From assembly GCA_012934845.2 (NCBI GenBank), contig WNNJ02003384.1, positions 26,630-90,629 on the forward strand: a stretch of 64,000 nucleotides of DNA, in the 5' to 3' direction. The position numbers and the translations under genes are program-made. The notes under the pieces are model-generated. The model searched no databases. It had not been told where the DNA came from and worked only from the letters and a program-made list of their open reading frames with translations. This DNA is from Pomphorhynchus laevis. Its lineage: Eukaryota; Acanthocephala; Palaeacanthocephala; Echinorhynchida; Pomphorhynchidae. The first letter of the stretch is position 1. Every line of letters starts with the position of its first letter. Below are positions 34,519-45,754 of this stretch, piece by piece.

Positions 34519-35334
34519 ATGGCTTCATTAAAAGTAACTAATCTTCCTCCACACCTGGAGCAAACAGACGTTAACGCTCTTCAATTATACTTTAAAGTAT
34601 TCAATTTTCGCCCCGTTAAGGGGAAGAATGGGCAATATATTCCTATTGGTTTTGTCTCGGCGCCGCCGACATTGCCGAGATATTGTCTAAAACATCATGT
34701 AACCCATTCATGGGTTTTAATTTAAAATTTCTTCTCCTCTCTAACGATGACTTTACGTTCCCCCACTGCAATCTCTGTCATGGATGGGGGGAACTGGGCC
34801 TCAATGTGCAAGGAAGAGAAGATTTGTGGATTTTGCTCTTCCAAAAAATGTATAGACATCAGGGGTCAGTGTTCCTCTACCCCGCGGTGTGTAAACAGTA
34901 ATGATCCGCATCCATCCTGATCTAGGAGGTGTGATGCCTTTAAGGCCTATCGGATAAAATGCTGTAATTCACCGACAATAAAAACTCCTGGCAGCTATGC
35001 AGATACCAGCGGTAGAATGTCAGACAAGGACATCATACATCTTCTGGACGCTCAAAAACAATCTATATTGAGACAAATGGAGCAGCTCCTCACAAGTCAT
35101 TTTGCTATGTTATATTCAACTCCTACGTTCCCTCCTTCAACGATTCCAGAATCAAAGAAACGGGGGGCTTCGGCCCACACCGTGCCTCCATTGAAGGTTG
35201 GCAAACTGCTCAAGTCCATGTCCGGAAAGGCCTCCATCACGGGAAATGAAGATGCTGTCCTGGGGCAAGTACCTACGCTGGACGGAGCTGGTGGCGGGAA
35301 GGGAAACCTTCCAGCAGTAGCTCTGTCTAAGTAA
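34519..35334 (+). pseudogene. LINE-C ORF1 (nucleic-acid-binding), frameshifted
   Basis: The frame begins MASLKVTNLPPHLEQTDVNA, then slips. Around 34759-34960 the reading HCNLCHGWG, then (shifted) ASMCKEEKICGFCSSKKCID and RGQCSSTPRCVN, shows the cysteine pattern of retroelement zinc knuckles. A stop interrupts ahead of CDAFKAYRIKCC. The last part (35017-35334) is a proline/serine-rich tail. The typical role is binding element RNA. It is broken here. Confidence 0.7.
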
Positions 35335-35360
35335 GCAATCCCCCAATCCAACTAATCCAT

Positions 35361-35964
35361 CACAATGCAGAGTACTCGTGAGCCTTTTTCACTAAATATC
35401 CTTCAGTGAAATTCGGGAGGTGCTTCTGCCCTTAGACTTTTATCTGGTAGAGATGCAGATGTTGTAGTCCTTCAGGAGACACGGTCTATCCGTCTTCCCC
35501 ATGACATTACTCGATTTATCCCAAAGCATATATGTTCCCACTATACTCCGTACATAATCCCACCTCACTCCTCTTCATCTCAAGGACTTTTGACCTTAGT
35601 TAAGTGCTCCTTAAAGTCCTCCCTCTTATTAAAGTACTCATGTCCAGCCATGTCTTGTTTAGTAGTTTCACTCTGTAATAACGGTAAACGCCTCAGTCTA
35701 GCCAATGTCTACATCCGTCCAGGGAAAATTCACAAGAACCGTGACCTCCTGGATAGTATTATTGACAGCGGTTATGACATGATACTTGGGGATTTCAACG
35801 ACAGAACTGGTCGTTGGATAAATGCAGCAATTTGCAGAGCTAGGAACTGTTATCTTATTCACAAACCCCCATCCCCTACCTTTCATTGCACATCAACAAA
35901 TTCTATCCTCGACATTTTACTGCTTCACTCGAGGTGTCTGTTAAAACCCCTCTGCACAAAGTAG
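35361..35964 (+). pseudogene. LINE-C ORF2, APE-type endonuclease part
   Basis: The translation shows DADVVVLQETRSIRLPHDIT (catalytic Glu), then LANVYIRPGKIHKNRDLLDS and YDMILGDFNDRTGRWINAAI. These are the conserved steps of an apurinic-type endonuclease domain that nicks target DNA for target-primed reverse transcription. A stop lies near the beginning and the S-D-H end is lost in a frame break. Confidence 0.8.
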
Positions 35965-36642
35965 TCGCGCCAGCAATTGTCCACCTCTCATGACCTAATT
36001 CGTTGGAGAATTGATGAAGATATGTTGCTTCGAAGGAGGTTTCAATTTGATCCGATCATAGTGGCCTTCTTTCGAGCGGCTATCCAACTCTTTCCCAGAA
36101 TAGGAAATGAGAGTCTGACCGAATTTAATACCTACCTCTTTTCGCAAGCTACCGCAATTTTATCGACTACCTATAAACGTCGTATATACAATCCCACTCA
36201 GACAAAACTCAAGGTCCTAGCGAAACTGCTTAACCTCCCTAATCTCTCTGTTTCCGCCAGACAGGCTCTTTCTAATGAATACTGGAGCACTAGATATAGG
36301 TTCCAGCTGAGTAGGGATAGGACAATATTACTCGTCTTAATCTTTCTCAGTCTTCCTTTTGGAAGATTTTCAAGAAGAAAAGTTTGTTTGATGGAAGGAT
36401 AGAGCATTAGGTTGGATAGGGAATGTAGGCCTTGATAAAGTTTTGGAGGAGTCACTAGCCCTACACAACTATGGAGCCACTCAATCACCTCAACCAATCC
36501 CGCCTTGGTGTAACTTCAGGAGTAGGGATCTGTCTGTTAGGATGTCCTTAACTCCTGGGGTCCACTCCCGGGCACCTCCAAATCCGTCGCTCCGCTTTCT
36601 TCTCGGTTCTGTCAGCTTCTGACAGCTGATCAGAGAAGAGAG

Positions 36643-37401
36643 GTGGACGTCACAATGCTTTTAGCCTCTCCATCCGATGTAGCAGACATCAATATTAGTA
36701 AGCGTGTTTTTATTCCTAAGAAAAAATCCTGCTCATGCCCTAAAGATTTGCGACCCATTTCGATTCAAAATGCCCTCGTGTCGATTTACGAAAAAGCGCT
36801 TGCGCGTAAAATCCGCGACCATTTAAGTATGCGTAATTTGATCCCTCCAGGTTTTCATGTGTTCGTCAAAGGTCGCTCGGTCCATTCAGCAGTTGGAGAG
36901 GTGGAACAGTTTTGTCGGGATAATACCCATCGTCTACTTGTGGCTGTTTTCCTCGACTTTTCTGCTGCATTTGACCGCATATCCATTACTTTTGTGATCT
37001 CTTCTCTTAAGTCCCTCGGGTTGCCTGCGAGAATTGTGAACAGAGTGGAGATCCTGCTGTATACCAAGCGATTTTACTATGAAGACGATCCTGATGCGCG
37101 TCAGTTCTACCCTATTACGGGTGTACCTCAAGGATTCCAACTTTCTCCCCTCATATATCTTGCTGCTTCCATTAACCTCTTTAAAATATTTAAACGTGAA
37201 CAACGTCTAGTGGTGTACGCTGATGACACCACAGCCCTGTTCACTGGACACAGGTGTAAAGACGTAGTCTCTAACATCAGCCGTTTCGTTTTAAGATTAA
37301 AAGACCAGTTACCCATGTCCAATCTTATTTTTAACTCCGTCAAATCGCAGACGGTTGTCTTTCATGGCACCCCTGCAACTAAGAAAAGCTTAAGAGATTA
37401 G
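36643..37401 (+). pseudogene. LINE-C ORF2, reverse transcriptase part
   Basis: A 252-codon open segment contains LRPISIQNALVSIYEKALAR (RT block 2), VAVFLDFSAAFDRISITFVI (block 3, catalytic Asp), GVPQGFQLSPLIYLAASINL (block 4) and VVYADDTTALF (block 5, catalytic Y-A-D-D). Catalytic residues are intact. Frame breaks on both sides disconnect it from the endonuclease and the C-terminal domain (remnants to about 37800). Confidence 0.85.
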
Positions 37402-37951
37402 CACTCTCCGCGCTCTCCTCCATATTTGCCTCTGAACCATTTCCCACCTTCACAAGTCGAGTAAAATACCTAGGGTTCACCGTTACGGTGAACTGGTCGG
37501 CAAAGCTGACTGGATAGACTCAAACAAATCCTGAAGAAAGCTAGGTAGGCCCTGAAACGGGCTCAGCATCTGTCATTGAAAGGGAAAACCCAGGTGCGCC
37601 TTTGGGGTACCTGGGCTATCTCGGGATTAGTCTTCTTTTCGAGAGGACGTCCCCCTGAGCAAAGGCTAAGGTTTCTTAAGCTCCTCGTCTCTCCTTTACC
37701 CAGTATAGTCCGCGCCGATTGGATTCTTCGAGGAGGTGAAAGACATCGGGTGGTTCAGTCGGAAGGCGGCGTGTTGGATCGGTTGGGGGGCTCAGATCCC
37801 TCTTGATTTGAGGCCGTAAAAGTGAGAATAAGAAGACCAGTGCAAATTGCAGTCGTTGGTTGATTTGGTCGTACTTACTGTTTTGTTAATTATGTTATCT
37901 AGTTTTTTTGATCGATTGTATTTAAAAAATCCTTAATTACGTATTTCTGCA

Positions 37952-38126
37952 GCGACTCAACAATTGTAGGCGGTATTGCACACTACATCAATGGTATTGT
38001 TATGCCGACTGTATTATAAAAGCGATTTTATTTTGACATTATTACACAGAGCAGTGATTGTAAGTTACTGTATTGTGTGAGACTTAAAAAAAAACATTTT
38101 TGATTTGACCGTTAATTTGGTTCACA
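37952..38126 (+). mobile_element. LTR retrotransposon 5' LTR, right part
   Basis: Resumes the LTR interrupted at 34134 and ends GGTTCACA. The reassembled LTR is 281 bp against 280 bp for the 3' LTR. It ends in CA, giving the usual TG...CA boundaries. I see a moderate number of substitutions between the LTRs, so the insertion is not recent. Confidence 0.85.
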
Positions 38127-38178
38127 AGCTAACCGGGCATGTCGAAAATCTGCATCAATGATATTGTGCAATCGTACA

Positions 38179-38900
38179 ATGGAAGTTCAGACAGAAAGCT
38201 GGCTTACTAAGTTGGATCTGGTTATAAAGCTGCAGAGTCAAGATGATCAAGAATCAATTTTGCTGCCAATGCTATTGAAAGGACCAGCTCTATCAGTATA
38301 TACCGAAATAGATGAAAAATACAAGGCGGACCCAATAAAGATTAAGCAGAAATTACGCCTGACATTTGGCGAAGATTCATTTACAGCGTACCAAAAAATG
38401 TAATATTCGTTGGGATGGTGAACCTGTAGATGTCTTTGTTACCGAATGCCGAAGGATCACAAGGATAGCCGGTATTGATGGAGATATGGTAGTACGAAGG
38501 GCACTTATCATGTCATTACCTAGTCATGTGTCGAAAGAAATGCGAAGTATTCCGAAAATTGAAAGTTTAACTATAGACGAGATTTGCGACTGAGTACGTT
38601 CAATTATTGCTGCTGAACATCATGATATTAGTGATGTCGGATATTGTCGGCGTAGACCTCGGTTTTCTGAACGAAACGCATACAGAAATCGGGATATCAT
38701 ATGCTATAATTGCGGTTCGTACGGGCATATAGCACTATTCTGCCGAATACAAGGAAACGAGAAGGGTGGCGTTGCTACGCATGCGCAAACTTTACCCATC
38801 GATTACAGTCACTCTGCAGCTTACCAATAATTAATTTAATTGTAAATGACACAATGTAAGGGACTGATTGACCGTGGATGCAATAGATCGGTCATACATA
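38179..38900 (+). pseudogene. LTR retrotransposon gag and protease region
   Basis: Gag-like sequence begins METQ-style at 38179 (MEVQTESWLTKLDLVIKLQS), slips frame near 38385, and continues NIRWDGEPVDVFVTECRRIT. A CCHC zinc knuckle CYNCGSYGHIALFC lies at 38702-38743. Just beyond, GLIDRGCNRSVI (about 38859) is a retropepsin-like active-site segment in which the usual D-T/S-G reads D-R-G. Stops separate the parts. I describe it as a decayed element and make no claim of activity. Confidence 0.7.
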
Positions 38901-39675
38901 CTTCGCTGATATCGCATTGGTATGGACGGGTAATCGTTACTTCATTCTCTGTCAAAATACTCAATGTGCTGAATTCGCATTCGTGTCATTGGCTATCAAC
39001 GGACAAAGGTTATCAATAGAGATGATCGCATCGAATTCAATATTACCCAATGTTGATGTCATAATTGGCATGGATGTAATACGACATTAAAGGGTGTGTA
39101 TATTTCCCCTCACGAAATCCGTTTCGTACTATGTCAAGAAACAAAATGCGTTCCATCTCGGCAGATTATCAAATTACGTCAGTTATGAACTATTGTAACA
39201 ATGTATGCATGACCGGGACACAGACCGGTACAGATGAGAATACGTTCCCTACCACGTGATCAACGAGGATGAGATGAGTTCCGACGTAGTTAAGCAAACA
39301 TTAATGAGTAAGGACAAGTGGACGATTACTGATCAAGATTTTGAGATAAGATTCCAAAACGGAGAATTGGAGGCGAAGTGGATTTGGATCGATAGAGCCC
39401 CAGAGCTGACAAATAGTATTCCGCAGTACAATTCCGTAAATAAACCCGGTATCGAAATGCAGTTTATTAAAGAGATACGGATGTGGATCAAAGAACGACT
39501 TCAGGGAATTGAATAGGTACATCAGTTGTCACACTGCGGATTACATTAGTGTCTGCGAAGACTATTAGAAAATGGAGAAAGATACAAGGAAAAACTGAAA
39601 TAGTCGATCTACGAAACGCTTATCTTTGAATAAAAATATGCCCAAGTTTATGGAAATATCAATTAGTAAATTTCG

Positions 39676-41660
39676 ATGGAACGACATGCGCTAACAAGTT
39701 TTGGATTTGGATTATGTATCACACCCAGAATTATGACTTTAATACTTAGCAAGGTGCTTGCGCTTAATTCGAAGATATATGCGGCGACGGATTTATATCT
39801 GGACGACATAATCGTAGACACGGCTATTATATCGAGTAAGTCATTGATAGACCATCTTGCGAAATACGGATTAAAAGCAAAACCAGCAATACAAGTTGAG
39901 GGCAATCGCCTGTTGGGAATGCAAGTGACAAAATGTGAGGATGGGAATTTATACTTTAGCAGAGGGTCCTGTATAGACATTAAAAATTATGCTCCCGAAA
40001 AAATGACTCGCTGCATGTTATATTCACTGTGTGGTAAGTTGGTATCGCATTACCCAATTGCAGAATGGCTAAGAATTGCTTGCAGCTATTCGAAAGGGTT
40101 GGCAATCGGTACGAAATGGAGCGATATGCTAGCTCAAGAAGCGATTCAATCTGTACGAAATATATTAGATCGTCTGAAACTGAAGATCCTGTAAAAGGTA
40201 AGTGGACAGTACCTGATATTGATAAAGGAATAGTGTGGTGTGATGCAAGTAATATTTCACTCGGAGTAAAACTACAAATTGGAAAAACCGTAGTTGAGGA
40301 TGCGGCTTGGCTACGTAAAAGTAACGAGTCACTCCATATCAATGTAGCCGAACTCTAGGCTGTAAGTCGAGGAATTAATTTGGCTATCAAATGGGAGTTA
40401 ATCGATATACTAATACGAACTGATTCGCGTACGGTTGCGGCATGGATTGATTCTACGATCAATAGAACTTATCGAGTAAAGACGAAGGGTGCCACAGAGA
40501 TGCCTATTAAGCGGCGACTGTGTCATTCAATGTATGATCGAGGAGTTGAATTTAAGAGTAAGAATAAAATATGTAAATTCAACGAAAAACTTGGCAGATT
40601 CTATGACCAGAGCAAATTGGATGAGAAAATTATATACGGCATCGGTGTGTCAAGATGATCATCTGTCACGTTTAAGAGAGTCGCATAATTTGGGGCATTT
40701 TGGAGTCACGCGGTCATATGGCTTAGCTAGAAAAGTCGATTCAAACGTAAATAGGAAGGATGTGGAATATATAGTTGGATCTTGCAATCAATGTAAAACG
40801 ATCGACCCGCATCCCATTCGGAACAAACATGGAACTTCTTCTTGCGATCGGCTATGGCAGCGATTGACTGTTGATGTTACACATTATCTTGGAATGATAT
40901 ATTTAACGATTATTGACTGTGGCCCTACTCGATACGCCGTCAAACAGACAAATTAAAGAAGAATTAAGCGAATTAATGTGTACTGAATTAAAAATCGTCC
41001 TATTAGAGTATAGATTGCCAGACGAGTTATTATTGGACAATGGATGCGCTTTTAGATCTCGACAACTTCGAATCTTATGTGAAAAATGGGGAATATCGTT
41101 ACGGTTTCGAGCAGCGTACGGACCATGTGGAAATGCTACTATAGAAAGAAGCCATCGAACAATAAAAAGAAACAGCGGAGCGTTGTAAGTGTAGCCTGAT
41201 TGAAGCCGTTTTTTCGTACAATTTGGCTCCGACTCCTAGATCAGAGCCGGAAACATCGCCTGCCGAAAGAGCGTTCAGTTATACCTGGCGACATCCCGGT
41301 AGTAGACGATGCGCATGTAAAGATATTGTCAAATCGGTGTACGATGTTGGAGATTATGTGTATGTTAAGCCTTCAAATGCGAAATGTACCACCAGATGGA
41401 ACAAAGGTGTTATCACGGCGTTGATATCAGAACAGACTGCCGAAGTCAATGGCATTCCGCGACATCTTACAGACATTCGTCCATGTAATCAAGTCAATAA
41501 AAACGAAGAACAGAACATGAATAGATCGGAGTATTCGACATCTAGCGACGACGAACAGATGATACACGACACATATAATTCAGAAGATGAGTCATTGGAC
41601 GTGCTATCGACCACAACCGTAAGACAAAAAAGGCAACCGAAAAAGACCCGACTATCTTAA
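39676..41660 (+). pseudogene. LTR retrotransposon pol: RT, RNase H, integrase
   Basis: From 39676 the RT remnant shows FGFGLCITPRIM and ATDLYLDDIIVD (catalytic box Y-L-D-D). RNase H follows (VWCDASNISLGVKL, then NESLHINVAEL, then RTDSRTVAAW). The integrase has its H-H-C-C finger near 40690-40800 (HNLGHFGVT, CNQC) and the DDE core (LTVDVTHYLG, LLLDNGCAFRS, ATIERSHRTIK). The end (40.2-41.66 kb) includes DYVYVKPSNAKCTTRWNKG. Frame breaks occur near 40195, 40350, 40660, 40950 and 41190, and the RT N-terminus is missing. The order RT-RH-IN fits Ty3/Gypsy, and BEL/Pao is not excluded. Confidence 0.78.
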
Positions 41661-41716
41661 CGCATATTATTGTGAACTGTCGGATGATAGAGAGACATAG
41701 AAGTCAGGAGGGGATG

Positions 41717-41996
41717 TGATGGCGATTTGGGCGTTTTAATCTCCTTATTGTTGCATAGTGCGTTGGTAAGATGCTCAATGATACTACATCAATGATAGTG
41801 TTGTGCCGACCGTATTACTGCAACGACTCAACAATCGTAAGCGGTGTTGCACACTACATCAATGGTATTGTTATGCCGACTGTATTATAAAAGCAACTTT
41901 ATTTTGACATTATTGGATAGAGCAGTAATAGTAAGTTACTGTATCGTGTGAGACTTAAAAAGAAACATTTTTGTTTAACCGTTAATTTGGTTCACA
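41717..41996 (+). mobile_element. LTR retrotransposon 3' LTR
   Basis: 280 bp, TG...CA, preceded by a purine-rich tract (aggagggga, 41706-41714) suitable as plus-strand primer. It contains two diverged internal copies of cactacatcaatgrtrttgt. A short duplication of its end (gatttaaccgttaatttggttcacac) follows at about 42007-42032. Confidence 0.85.
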
Positions 41997-42050
41997 CGAT
42001 AATTTTGATTTAACCGTTAATTTGGTTCACACGTTAATTTGGTCTTTTAA

Positions 42051-42300
42051 GATTAGTTCCCTACATCCTTCAGTTGTTGGCTATCAACACATTATTTGGC
42101 AGATCCCTTCGTTTGTGTTGTTGATCACTTGCCAATTCGTGTACTTCCCTTTTAAAACTTAAAACTGCTTTTTATCCTTTAACACAGGGGTGTCAAACAC
42201 TTGGCTCGCGAACGGATTTTGTGCGGCTCATGAGATTTTTTAATGAATATTTCTACTCTAATTTTTTGTGATTTTGTTTGATTTTGTTTGAGTTATGAAT
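42051..42300 (+). mobile_element. hAT element left end
   Basis: Continuation of the 263-bp repeat array, with the best-preserved terminus caggggtgtcaaacacttggctcgcg at 42185 onward. This resembles the C-A-G-G-G-G-T-G-T-C-A-A-A-C ends of Charlie-like hAT transposons, and hAT coding remnants start about 200 bp downstream. Confidence 0.7.
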
Positions 42301-42394
42301 ACAATTATAACAATTTAGGAACTACATAACATTTTTACTGTAATAATATTTTTTAAATACCCCTATTTTAAGAATAATGTCAAGAAAGATAAGT

Positions 42395-43250
42395 ATATAG
42401 GACGAAGTAAGAACTTTTCATGACAGATGGAAGCTAGAATATTTTTGCATAGAAATAAAGAACGAGTTTCTATGTATAATTTGCAAGAAAAAAATTGGAA
42501 CAATTAAGTTCAACATAAAACGACATTATACTACAAGCCACAGCGAAGAATATAATGAATATTAATGATCTATATTGGAGGAGAAATTCAACAAGATTTG
42601 CTTCAGTGTACTTAGCCAACACAACTTCACAAATTTATCAGTTCGAAATAAATCTGTAATCCATGCCTGTTATGAAATCAGTTACCTATCGGGACGTAAA
42701 AGCAAGCTTTTTACATATGGTAAATTAATCAAAGATTGCATAATTAGAGCCGCAGAATTGCTATGTTCCGATGTTCAAATAAGTGAATTGTCGTTAAGAT
42801 GTCTCTTTTACTGGCCGTTGATGATAGTTCACATATAAGGGATGTTGCTCAGGTTTCTGTTTTTTTACGTGCATGTGATGTTGATATGAATATAACAGAG
42901 GAGTTGCTAGACATTATTTCTCTAAAAGGCACGAAGACGGGAAAGGATATTTTTGAGGCAGTATTTCGACTCTTAAAAGATCAAAAATTTCCTCCTTAGA
43001 AACTTGTGTCAATGACGACAGATAGTGCAAAATCAATGACAGGGGGCATAAAGGGATTTGTGACTTTGCTCAACAAAGCTATAAAAGATAGGTTTCTGGA
43101 AAAAGAAGATATATCGGTCTTTGATTGTTTGATTCATCAACAAGTCCTTTGTCTTAAGGTTTTGAAAATGTCTAGTGTGCTTAAAACTGTCACTAAAATA
43201 GTAAATATCGATAGTTATCTTCTCATAAAGTTTTCAAGATATTTAATTAA
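42395..43250 (+). pseudogene. hAT (Charlie/GTF2IRD2-like) transposase relic
   Basis: A BED/C2H2-like finger reads RTFHDRWKLEYFCIEIKNEF then LCIICKKKIGTIKFNIKRHY. Next come FNKICFSVLSQHNFTNLSVR, RDVAQVSVFLRACDVDMNIT and EELLDIISLKGTKTGKDIFE. The segment VSMTTDSAKSMTGGIKGFVT, then DCLIHQQVLCLKVLKM, corresponds to the T-D-G-A-x-S-M-x-G and C-x-I-H-Q-x-x-L-C blocks of hAT transposases. The frame is broken at about 42550, 42830 and 42999, and the C-terminal dimerisation region is missing. It is non-functional. The N-terminal finger plus catalytic blocks resembles the ancestry of vertebrate GTF2IRD2/ZBED-type genes. Confidence 0.8.
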
Positions 43251-43334
43251 TAACTTCAAAAAATATTTACAGCTTAAACACACAATCAATCCAGTTCCAG
43301 ATCAATCCAGCAAATTTAACAGTTTTAACGCACA

Positions 43335-43445
43335 AGGACAACCATCGACGCACTACGACAACCATCTACGACAACCATCTACGACAACCATCGACGACAA
43401 CCATCGACGACAACCATCGACGACAACAATCGACGGCAACCATCG
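43335..43445 (+). repeat. Minisatellite of acgacaaccatc units
   Basis: About eight imperfect 12-15 bp units lie immediately before the LINE-A ORF1 start and may form part of its 5' UTR. Confidence 0.85.
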
Positions 43446-43448
43446 TTT

Positions 43449-44473
43449 ATGGGTGGACGTAAGAAAACAACTAAGACCGACACCAACTATGGACAACTGC
43501 AAGTACAGTGCTCGATACACGATTGCAGCGTCTGGACAACAATCACCTGCGACAAGAATAAGGCTAAAGAAGACTTCGTATGTGGTTTTTGTGCCAACAA
43601 ACTAATATGCAACCTTTCCAATAAGCACATATCAACATCCAACACGTCAACTCAAACTACCCCGTCGTTTCTAATGTCCTTTCTCCACCCACCGACCCTG
43701 CCACCATATACACTTCCCATTCCATGTCATCTTCACTCCCCGACACCCCACGTCCCGTCCTTCCTGTCTCGTTTCTCAATAACTTGCATCCATCAATCAA
43801 AATCACCTCCACCAACCTCCACTATCCTTCCACTCATAACCTTTCCTCACATCGCTTGCCACCCTCTTTATTATCATTATCCTCTATGTCTCCCGTCGTC
43901 AAACCAAATCCCTCCAAATCATCAACTACCAGCTCTTCTATCGTGATCTCACCTACTCACGTCAGTCGTCCTCCTTTACGGAAGCGCTTTGCTTCTCGCG
44001 ATCGTTGCGTCATTGTTACTAATATCACGCCTTCTAACTCCTTATCTCCAAAAGCACGTCACGATCGCGATGTTTCCGCCTTCAGATTCATCCTATCGTA
44101 TCTTGTTCCTGCGGATAAACCATCCTTTTTCAAGGACATTTCTCCTGTCGCATTCATCCGTCTAAACAAATCTTCTCAATCTAATCCTTCCCAGCCCCCT
44201 CTCCTAAAAATTGTTTTCAAGCATCGCTCTCACGCGTCTTCTGTCCTCTCTCAACGATTCAAACTCATGTCATCTTCAACCACTCGAATTTTCCCCGATC
44301 GCGCCCCTTCCGAAATCGCTCAAATCTCTTCAGCCCGCATCGAAAAACGCCGTCGCGAGGAAAACGGCGAAACATCACTCGCCATCCGAAACATAGACGG
44401 AAATTTTCAAGTTGTCCACACCCGTCCAAAAATTCGATGGCGCTCCATCTCTCCTATGTGTCTTGTCCACTAG
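43449..44473 (+). pseudogene. LINE-A copy 1, ORF1
   Basis: The start is MGGRKKTTKTDTNYGQLQVQ. It is followed by a compact cysteine/tryptophan finger (CSIHDCSVWTTITC, then FVCGFCAN), PHD-like in spacing, and a long Ser/Pro-rich linker. After a frame slip at about 43720-43940, an RRM/chaperone-like region follows (RDRCVIVTNITPSNSLSPKA, then FRFILSYLVPADKPSFFKDI, then RFKLMSSSTTRIFPDRAPSE). The same finger opens ORF1 of LINE-B. The presumed role is nucleic-acid binding in the ribonucleoprotein. One frameshift disrupts this copy. Confidence 0.75.
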
Positions 44474-45569
44474 TCACTTTCGCCACAGCACACGGTTTCC
44501 GCCTCGGTCTTTTCAACACTAGATCTATTCTCAATAAATCCGATCTTATCCTCAATCTATTCACCAAGCAATCCATTGATCTCTTCTGCCTCACCGAATC
44601 CTGGCACTCAGATTCCGACGACCTTTCCATTCGCCGTCTGCTCTCTACCGGTTGCTCCCTAGTCGAATCCGCCCGCCCCCTCAGCTCATGCCCTTCTAAA
44701 TCCTCTAATCATGGCAGCATCGTCGCATTCGCGCGTCACCCAGCGTCTCTTCGCAAAATCAATCCCCCTTTCAGTCCTTGCTCTTTTGAATTGCTCACTT
44801 GTCGTTATTCTAACCCGATCACTCTAGATCTCGCCATTGTATACCGTCCTGGTTCATCAGCTCCTGCTGCCTTATTTTTTTTACCGACCTCGCTGACCTC
44901 CTTTCTCATTGTTCATTGTCCTCAATCCCTTCACTCGTTCTAGGCGACTTCAATATCCGCCTAGACCGCCCCTCTTCCACGGATTCGATCCAGTTCATCA
45001 ACATTCTATCCAACTACAATTACAAACTAATCTCCACTGCCCCCACACATATACTTAGTGGGGCACTCGACATCATCGCTGTCCCCGATCATTATGCTGC
45101 CTACACCTCACTGTCCATCTCTGATCCTGGTCTATCCGATCACTTTCTTATCACCCTTGATCTCGCTCGCTACCACACCCCTCCTCACACACCTATAATC
45201 CTACGTCGCCCTTGGAGAAATCTTGACCTCTCCCTTCTCCGCTCTGCCTTACTCAAATCGTCTCTATCATTACCCACAATAACATATTCATCTCCTCACG
45301 ATCTTGCCTTTCTTTTCGACTCTGAACTCACATCCACTCTCGATATTCTCTTGCCCTTCAAGTCTCACCCACACCGTCGCTTGCACCGTGCCCCATGGTT
45401 TGACATCCAATGCCTACTCTCAAAGCGTCGACTCCGCCATGCTTTTCGAGTCTATCACCGCTCTCTCAGACGCGATTTCCGCTCGATCACTCCGTCTTTC
45501 CGTGATTCCTATCTTGCTCTTCGCCGGTCTCATCTCCACCTACTACGTACCGAATGCGACTCCTGGTAA
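44437..45569 (+). pseudogene. LINE-A copy 1, ORF2 endonuclease
   Basis: An APE-type endonuclease: FRLGLFNTRSILNKSDLILN, DLFCLTESWHSDSDDLS (catalytic Glu), then after a frameshift at about 44875 SLVLGDFNIRLDRPSS, THILSGALDIIAVPDHYAAY and LSDHFLITLDLAR (S-D-H). It ends early at TECDSW-stop because of a small deletion relative to the other copies. It overlaps the end of ORF1 by about 37 bp, in a different frame. Confidence 0.85.
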
Positions 45570-45754
45570 CATAAAATCAACACTTCATTAAGTTCCAAGT
45601 CTCTCTGGCATACTTTTAGCTTAATCTTTTCTCGCTTCTCTTCGTCTTGCAACATCAATCCCCATGATTATTCGTCATTTATTCAGACCAAAGTATCCAC
45701 GTTGCTCTCTCACAACTCCGTCTTCGTTCCATCTCACTGCTAAGCCCCATCAAC

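Larger units (their letters stand above)
34135..37946 (+). mobile_element. LINE-C, non-LTR retrotransposon nested in the LTR
   Basis: About 3.8 kb flanked by ctgca duplications. The order on the plus strand is ORF1 with zinc-knuckle cysteines, APE-type endonuclease, then reverse transcriptase (entries below). The style (L-Q-E-T-R-S, L-G-D-F-N-D, G-V-P-Q-G, Y-A-D-D) fits the I/R1/Jockey-like LINE group. The element is almost full length but carries several frameshifts. Confidence 0.82.

Noticed and set aside
38127-38160. Primer-binding site after the 5' LTR
   Set aside because: The sequence after the LTR (agctaaccgggcatgtcg) does not clearly complement a tRNA 3' end, so no claim is made.
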